From positions 48,015 to 112,014 of the forward strand of contig NZ_FUYF01000009.1 of NCBI RefSeq assembly GCF_900167555.1: 64,000 nt of DNA, in the 5' to 3' direction. Under the pieces are notes generated by a model, which was not told the DNA's origin, made no database searches, and was given only the letters and a program-made list of their open reading frames with translations. Positions within the stretch are counted from its first letter, which is position 1. Every line of letters begins with the position of its first letter. This DNA comes from Gemmiger formicilis. GTDB lineage: Bacteria > Bacillota > Clostridia > Oscillospirales > Ruminococcaceae. Made by a program: the position numbers and the translations under genes. This document shows, piece by piece, positions 61,386 to 64,000 of this stretch.

Positions 61386-62669
61386 ATGACCCTATTGGAG
61401 ATTACTCTGCTCATTCTGCTGGCGACAATCCTTGCGTTTGTCAGCGGCAAAATCCCGTTTGCCGTCATCTCGTCCGGCATCATTCTGGCACTGATTTTAA
61501 CAGGCGTAATGACCCCTGCCGAGGCGTTCGGCGGGTTTATCAACACGAACGTCGTTATGTTTGTGGCGATGTTTGTCATTGGCGCAGGGCTGACGAAAAC
61601 CGTCCTCATTGACAAGGCGCAGAGCCTTGTCGTGCGCTACAAGGACAACCAGCGGATCCTGATTTTTCTGTCCTGCGCAGCGGCGGCGTTTTTGGGTGCC
61701 ATCACCAGCGCCACGGCAACGGCAGCCATTATGATCCCGCTGCTGGTGGGCATTGCCAACGACATCGGCACCAGCCGCAGTAAGCTGCTGTACCCGGCGA
61801 TGGCGTGCGCCAACATTGCCACCCAGATGACCTTTATGGGGCAGGGCGCCAGCAATATGGCGTGGAACGATGTTATGATGAAAGCCGGTGCGCCCAACCC
61901 GCTGCACGTCTGGGATTTTACCGTGGCGCGCATTCCAATGCTGGCAACAGCGATTTTGTACATGACCTTTGTCGGTTACAAGCTCATGCCTGATATTCCG
62001 AACGGGAAGTTCTCGGATGGCGCATCGGGGCAGACCGGCAGCGAAAAAATCAGCCCCGCCAAGCAAAAGCTGGCTATGATCATCATTCTGGCAACGATTG
62101 CCCTGATGCTGCTGGAAAATGCCATCGGCATCAAAATGTACCTAACCGCCTGCCTTGGCGCAGTGCTGCTGGTGCTGACGGGCGTGCTGAGCGAGAAGGA
62201 GGCGCTGGCATCCATCCACCAGCCGACGATCTTCCTGTTTGCGGGCGTGCTGGCGCTGTCCGATGCCATCCAGAAAACAGGCGCCGGCGATGTTGTGGCG
62301 GATTGGATGATCAAAATCCTGGGCGGTACGACGAATACCTACTTGATTATGGCTGTATTCTTCCTTGTGCCGTTTGTGCTGACGCAGGTCATGTCGAACC
62401 TTGCCACGCTGACGATTTTTATTCCTCTCGTCACATCTGCCTGTCTTAAGATGGGGCTTGACCCGCGTGCTGCCGTGGTGGGTGTTATCACCGCCAGTTG
62501 CATTTCCATTATGACCCCGATGGCCGCGCCCTGCCAGATCATGATCATCGAGCCGGGCGGGTATAAGCTGAAGGACTACTTAAAATGCGGCACACCCTTG
62601 GCGGCGTTGCTCTGCATGATGTCCATCCTTGTGCTGCCGATGATGTTCCCGCTGTATTATCTGCAATGA
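61386..62669 (+). CDS. Second DASS/SLC13-like anion transporter
   Basis: A 427-residue polytopic protein, distantly related to the transporter at 58443. ITSATATAAIMIPLLVGIA and ATQMTFMGQGASNMAWND in the first half and VMSNLATLTIFIPLVTSA, then ISIMTPMAAPCQIMIIEPGG in the second, replace the usual SNT motifs with variants (SAT, SNL). Its substrate may differ from the first: for instance a tartrate/succinate antiporter like E. coli TtdT, or oxaloacetate export. TTCCGGGAGG precedes the ATG. Confidence 0.85.
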   Translation: MTLLEITLLILLATILAFVSGKIPFAVISSGIILALILTGVMTPAEAFGGFINTNVVMFVAMFVIGAGLTKTVLIDKAQSLVVRYKDNQRILIFLSCAAAAFLGAITSATATAAIMIPLLVGIANDIGTSRSKLLYPAMACANIATQMTFMGQGASNMAWNDVMMKAGAPNPLHVWDFTVARIPMLATAILYMTFVGYKLMPDIPNGKFSDGASGQTGSEKISPAKQKLAMIIILATIALMLLENAIGIKMYLTACLGAVLLVLTGVLSEKEALASIHQPTIFLFAGVLALSDAIQKTGAGDVVADWMIKILGGTTNTYLIMAVFFLVPFVLTQVMSNLATLTIFIPLVTSACLKMGLDPRAAVVGVITASCISIMTPMAAPCQIMIIEPGGYKLKDYLKCGTPLAALLCMMSILVLPMMFPLYYLQ

Positions 62670-62675
62670 TATTAG

Positions 62676-62813
62676 GGCAACACCGCACAATTCCCGCCTA
62701 ACGGCTTAAGCAACGCTCCGGCGGATCTCTGCGCCAAGAGCCGCCGCAAGCGGCGGTTGCGCTCCGAAGCGCCTCGCTGCGGCTCGGTGTGCGGCACGGC
62801 ATCTGCGTTGCCA
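62676..62813. repeat. GC-rich intergenic repeat with terminal similarity to the hairpin at 25368
   Basis: The left end, GGCAACACCGCACAATTC then CCGC, differs at two positions from the same-length left arm at 25368. The right end carries TGTGCGG (62788-62794) and GTTGCC (62808-62813), complementary to the left end. Small inverted repeats such as GCCGCCGCAAGCGGC-like blocks fill the middle. It looks like a small non-coding mobile repeat. Confidence 0.55.
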
Positions 62814-63308
62814 AAATGCTCGATAATGTCAGGTTGCGGTACCCGCATCGTGCTTCGGTTCGTGGTATACTAAACAAACAGATTTATTCTGTATAGCACC
62901 TTTACAACTGAATACACAGCATAACAGGTACTTTACTTTCCCGGTGGGGCGCACAGCAAGGTCAAGGCAGACCATAACCCGCGACTGGGGAGAGGGCATA
63001 ATGATACTCCTGCTGCCCCACGCGTCAGATGGGGTGACCGCGCAGGGGTTGGAATCAGTAAGATCCTTGCAGAGTCAGTGTACGGTCGTCGTCAGCGGCT
63101 TGCCTGTTATGTTTCTAAGTCTAGGGGCAAGCGGCAAATTAGACATTTTTCTTCAGCATTTATTTTGATGTACACGGTTTCTTTTATTATTTACATAACC
63201 GTGTGATTGACGCCAGTATGCGTATTATTTGATTTTTATTGAATTTACATCAAGATTTGCGGGGAAAGTGTACCCTTACGCCCGAATGAAACAGAGAAAA
63301 TGTGGAAA
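62814..63308. other. Intergenic region with a possible structured RNA, no clear gene
   Basis: The stretch is AT-rich at first, with TATACT-like boxes. GTGGGGC (62944-62950) can pair with GCCCCAC (63015-63021), extended inward by AGCA with TGCT. The second strand GCCCCA can also pair with TGGGGT (63033-63038), giving two exclusive folds. A 74-codon frame from 62944 has no recognisable product and no ribosome site. The remaining bases up to 63308 show nothing definite. Confidence 0.3.
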
Positions 63309-63424
63309 GAGCCCGGAGGGCCTTACCAAATCGGTAAGGTCCTCCGGGCTCTTTTTTCTCCCCCGGAAAGTGTATTTAAGAGGGTTACACAGAATAATGA
63401 TACAGCACGGAAAGGTAGTGAACT
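63309..63424. repeat. Dispersed ~115-bp repeat, second copy
   Basis: It starts with a near-perfect terminator hairpin (GAGCCCGGAGG with CCTCCGGGCTC, TTTTTT) and ends with TTACACAGAATAATGATACA and CACGGAAAGG. It matches 45660-45774 closely, including the non-hairpin part. Here it directly precedes the broken mobile-element gene. Confidence 0.8.
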
Positions 63425-63440
63425 TATGCAGCGCTAGCGA

Positions 63441-63970
63441 ATGAGCCAAACTGCTGACATTTTGCTTACCGGACGCGATATGGACGATAGAACGCTGCAT
63501 TTGCGGGAAAAAATTGCATCTAGACTTTGGAAGATGAAGAAACCGCAGAGGAACGAGAGATCAAGGCTGTGCCGGACTACTTGTGGAAAGCGGCGAAGTA
63601 CATCGAAAGTGTCGGAAACTGGCAGGGAACAGCCTCCGAGTTGCTTGCAACGGCAGGTATCGAAAATGCCAAACCGAATCAGTTCACCTACAACATGGCG
63701 AAGTATTTCGATAAAGTATTTGAACCGAAAAACATCCGATATAAAACCCATCGAAAAAACAAGGTTCGCCTTTTGAACTTCTATGGTGACGATGATATTG
63801 ACATAACTCAATTATCGGGGTGGGGTATCCCAGAAAGACCGTCACCATCGTCACCATCGTCACTCGGAGCGCTTGAGGGAAGCAAGCATGGGCGAAGTGT
63901 TGCCACAGGGCAACCCGCCGAAAAGCCTACGGGGACAGCCCCGAACCCCTGTGAGGCTGCGAGCGCATGA
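63441..63970 (+). pseudogene. Fragment of a mobile-element replication/ATPase-type gene, frameshifted
   Basis: One frame reads DILLTGRDMDDRTLHLREK up to a run of six A (63505-63510). The natural continuation, LEDEETAEEREIKAVPDYLW and later GNWQGTASELLATAGIENAK, is in another frame, with an in-frame TAG just after the shift. The rejoined protein resembles the C-terminal part of RepA-like ATPase/helicase proteins found on clostridial integrative elements (recollection, not a search). The N-terminal part is missing because the dispersed repeat lies directly upstream. The last ~50 codons after DITQLSGWG run into low-complexity sequence. Confidence 0.6.
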
Positions 63971-64000
63971 GAAAGCGCAGCGTTGGAATCAATGTCCGCG
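63966..64000 (+). CDS. Start of a MobC-like mobilization protein (3' partial)
   Basis: An ATG at 63966, overlapping the end of the preceding frame, reads MRKRSVGINVR before the window ends. This is a typical N-terminus of MobC/relaxosome accessory proteins with a ribbon-helix-helix fold. Eleven residues are too few for certainty, but the neighbouring replication-gene fragment agrees with a mobilizable element. Confidence 0.45.

Noticed and set aside
62944..63168. A 74-codon plus-strand frame in the last intergenic region.
   Set aside because: No ribosome site, no recognisable product, and it overlaps sequence with strong RNA-like pairing.
1..64000. CRISPR arrays and complete insertion sequences.
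   Set aside because: No regularly spaced direct repeats and no transposase gene could be found by reading both strands; only small repeats and one mobile-gene fragment are present.

Overview
The window is a high-GC Gram-positive (Bacillota) chromosome segment. Operons are tightly packed with 4-bp stop/start overlaps, and Shine-Dalgarno sites are AGGAGG-like. It carries anaerobic (cbi-type) cobalamin genes, a FabK-type fatty acid operon, DASS and TRAP carriers, LytTR and LacI regulators, GtrA and YesL proteins, and dispersed palindromic intergenic repeats. This combination fits a gut Oscillospiraceae/Ruminococcaceae (Faecalibacterium, Gemmiger or Subdoligranulum-like). That placement is inferred from gene content and style, not from a marker gene.

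Layout. (1) 1-14.86 kb: sixteen consecutive plus-strand genes for cobalamin synthesis, from an ABC ATPase-CbiD fusion cut by the window edge to cbiC. They cover the middle and late corrin ring steps, a,c-diamidation, aminopropanol attachment and nucleotide loop assembly. The earliest steps (cobaltochelatase, CbiL) are not in view and probably lie upstream. (2) 14.86-17.4 kb: duplicated terminators around a palindromic repeat, then a lower-GC minus-strand pair (ArsB/SLC13-type permease, rhomboid protease) and a 56-codon remnant. (3) 17.4-25.3 kb: acpP-accD-accA-fabH-fabK-fabD-fabG-fabF-fabZ-MarR, a type II fatty acid operon with a clear promoter and a candidate FabT-like operator. (4) 25.4-28.5 kb: an orphan hybrid histidine kinase with two solute-binding sensor domains. 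(5) 28.6-35.4 kb: AraC regulator, divergent GH31 glycosidase, and a TRAP transporter (dctPQM). (6) 35.5-45.5 kb: LytTR regulator and GHKL kinase, then a domain-permuted membrane-anchored GH3 enzyme, an Ig-like membrane protein, a conventional GH3 enzyme and a GtrA protein. (7) 45.9-56.5 kb: a divergent sucrose/fructoside region. LacI, YesL, an unknown anchored protein, fructokinase and a GH13 amylosucrase-like enzyme are on the minus strand. An ABC importer without its ATPase, a Tat-type lipoprotein binding protein and a GH32 enzyme are on the plus strand. (8) 56.5-62.7 kb: two GntR regulators, two DASS anion carriers and L-tartrate dehydratase TtdAB. (9) 62.7-64 kb: repeats, a frameshifted mobile-element gene fragment and the start of a MobC-like gene, suggesting the edge or remnant of a mobilizable element.

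Regulation is unusually legible. Near-consensus promoters precede acpP, the hybrid kinase, the GH3 operon, lacI, the sucrose importer, the first gntR and the first DASS gene. Palindromes lie inside or next to several of them: a TTGAC/GTCAA pair at acpP, GTGCAnnTGCAC at the LacI locus, TTGkATACAA at the GntR/tartrate locus, and paired CAATrTGCAsATTG sites upstream of the GH31 gene. The least familiar assembly is region 6.
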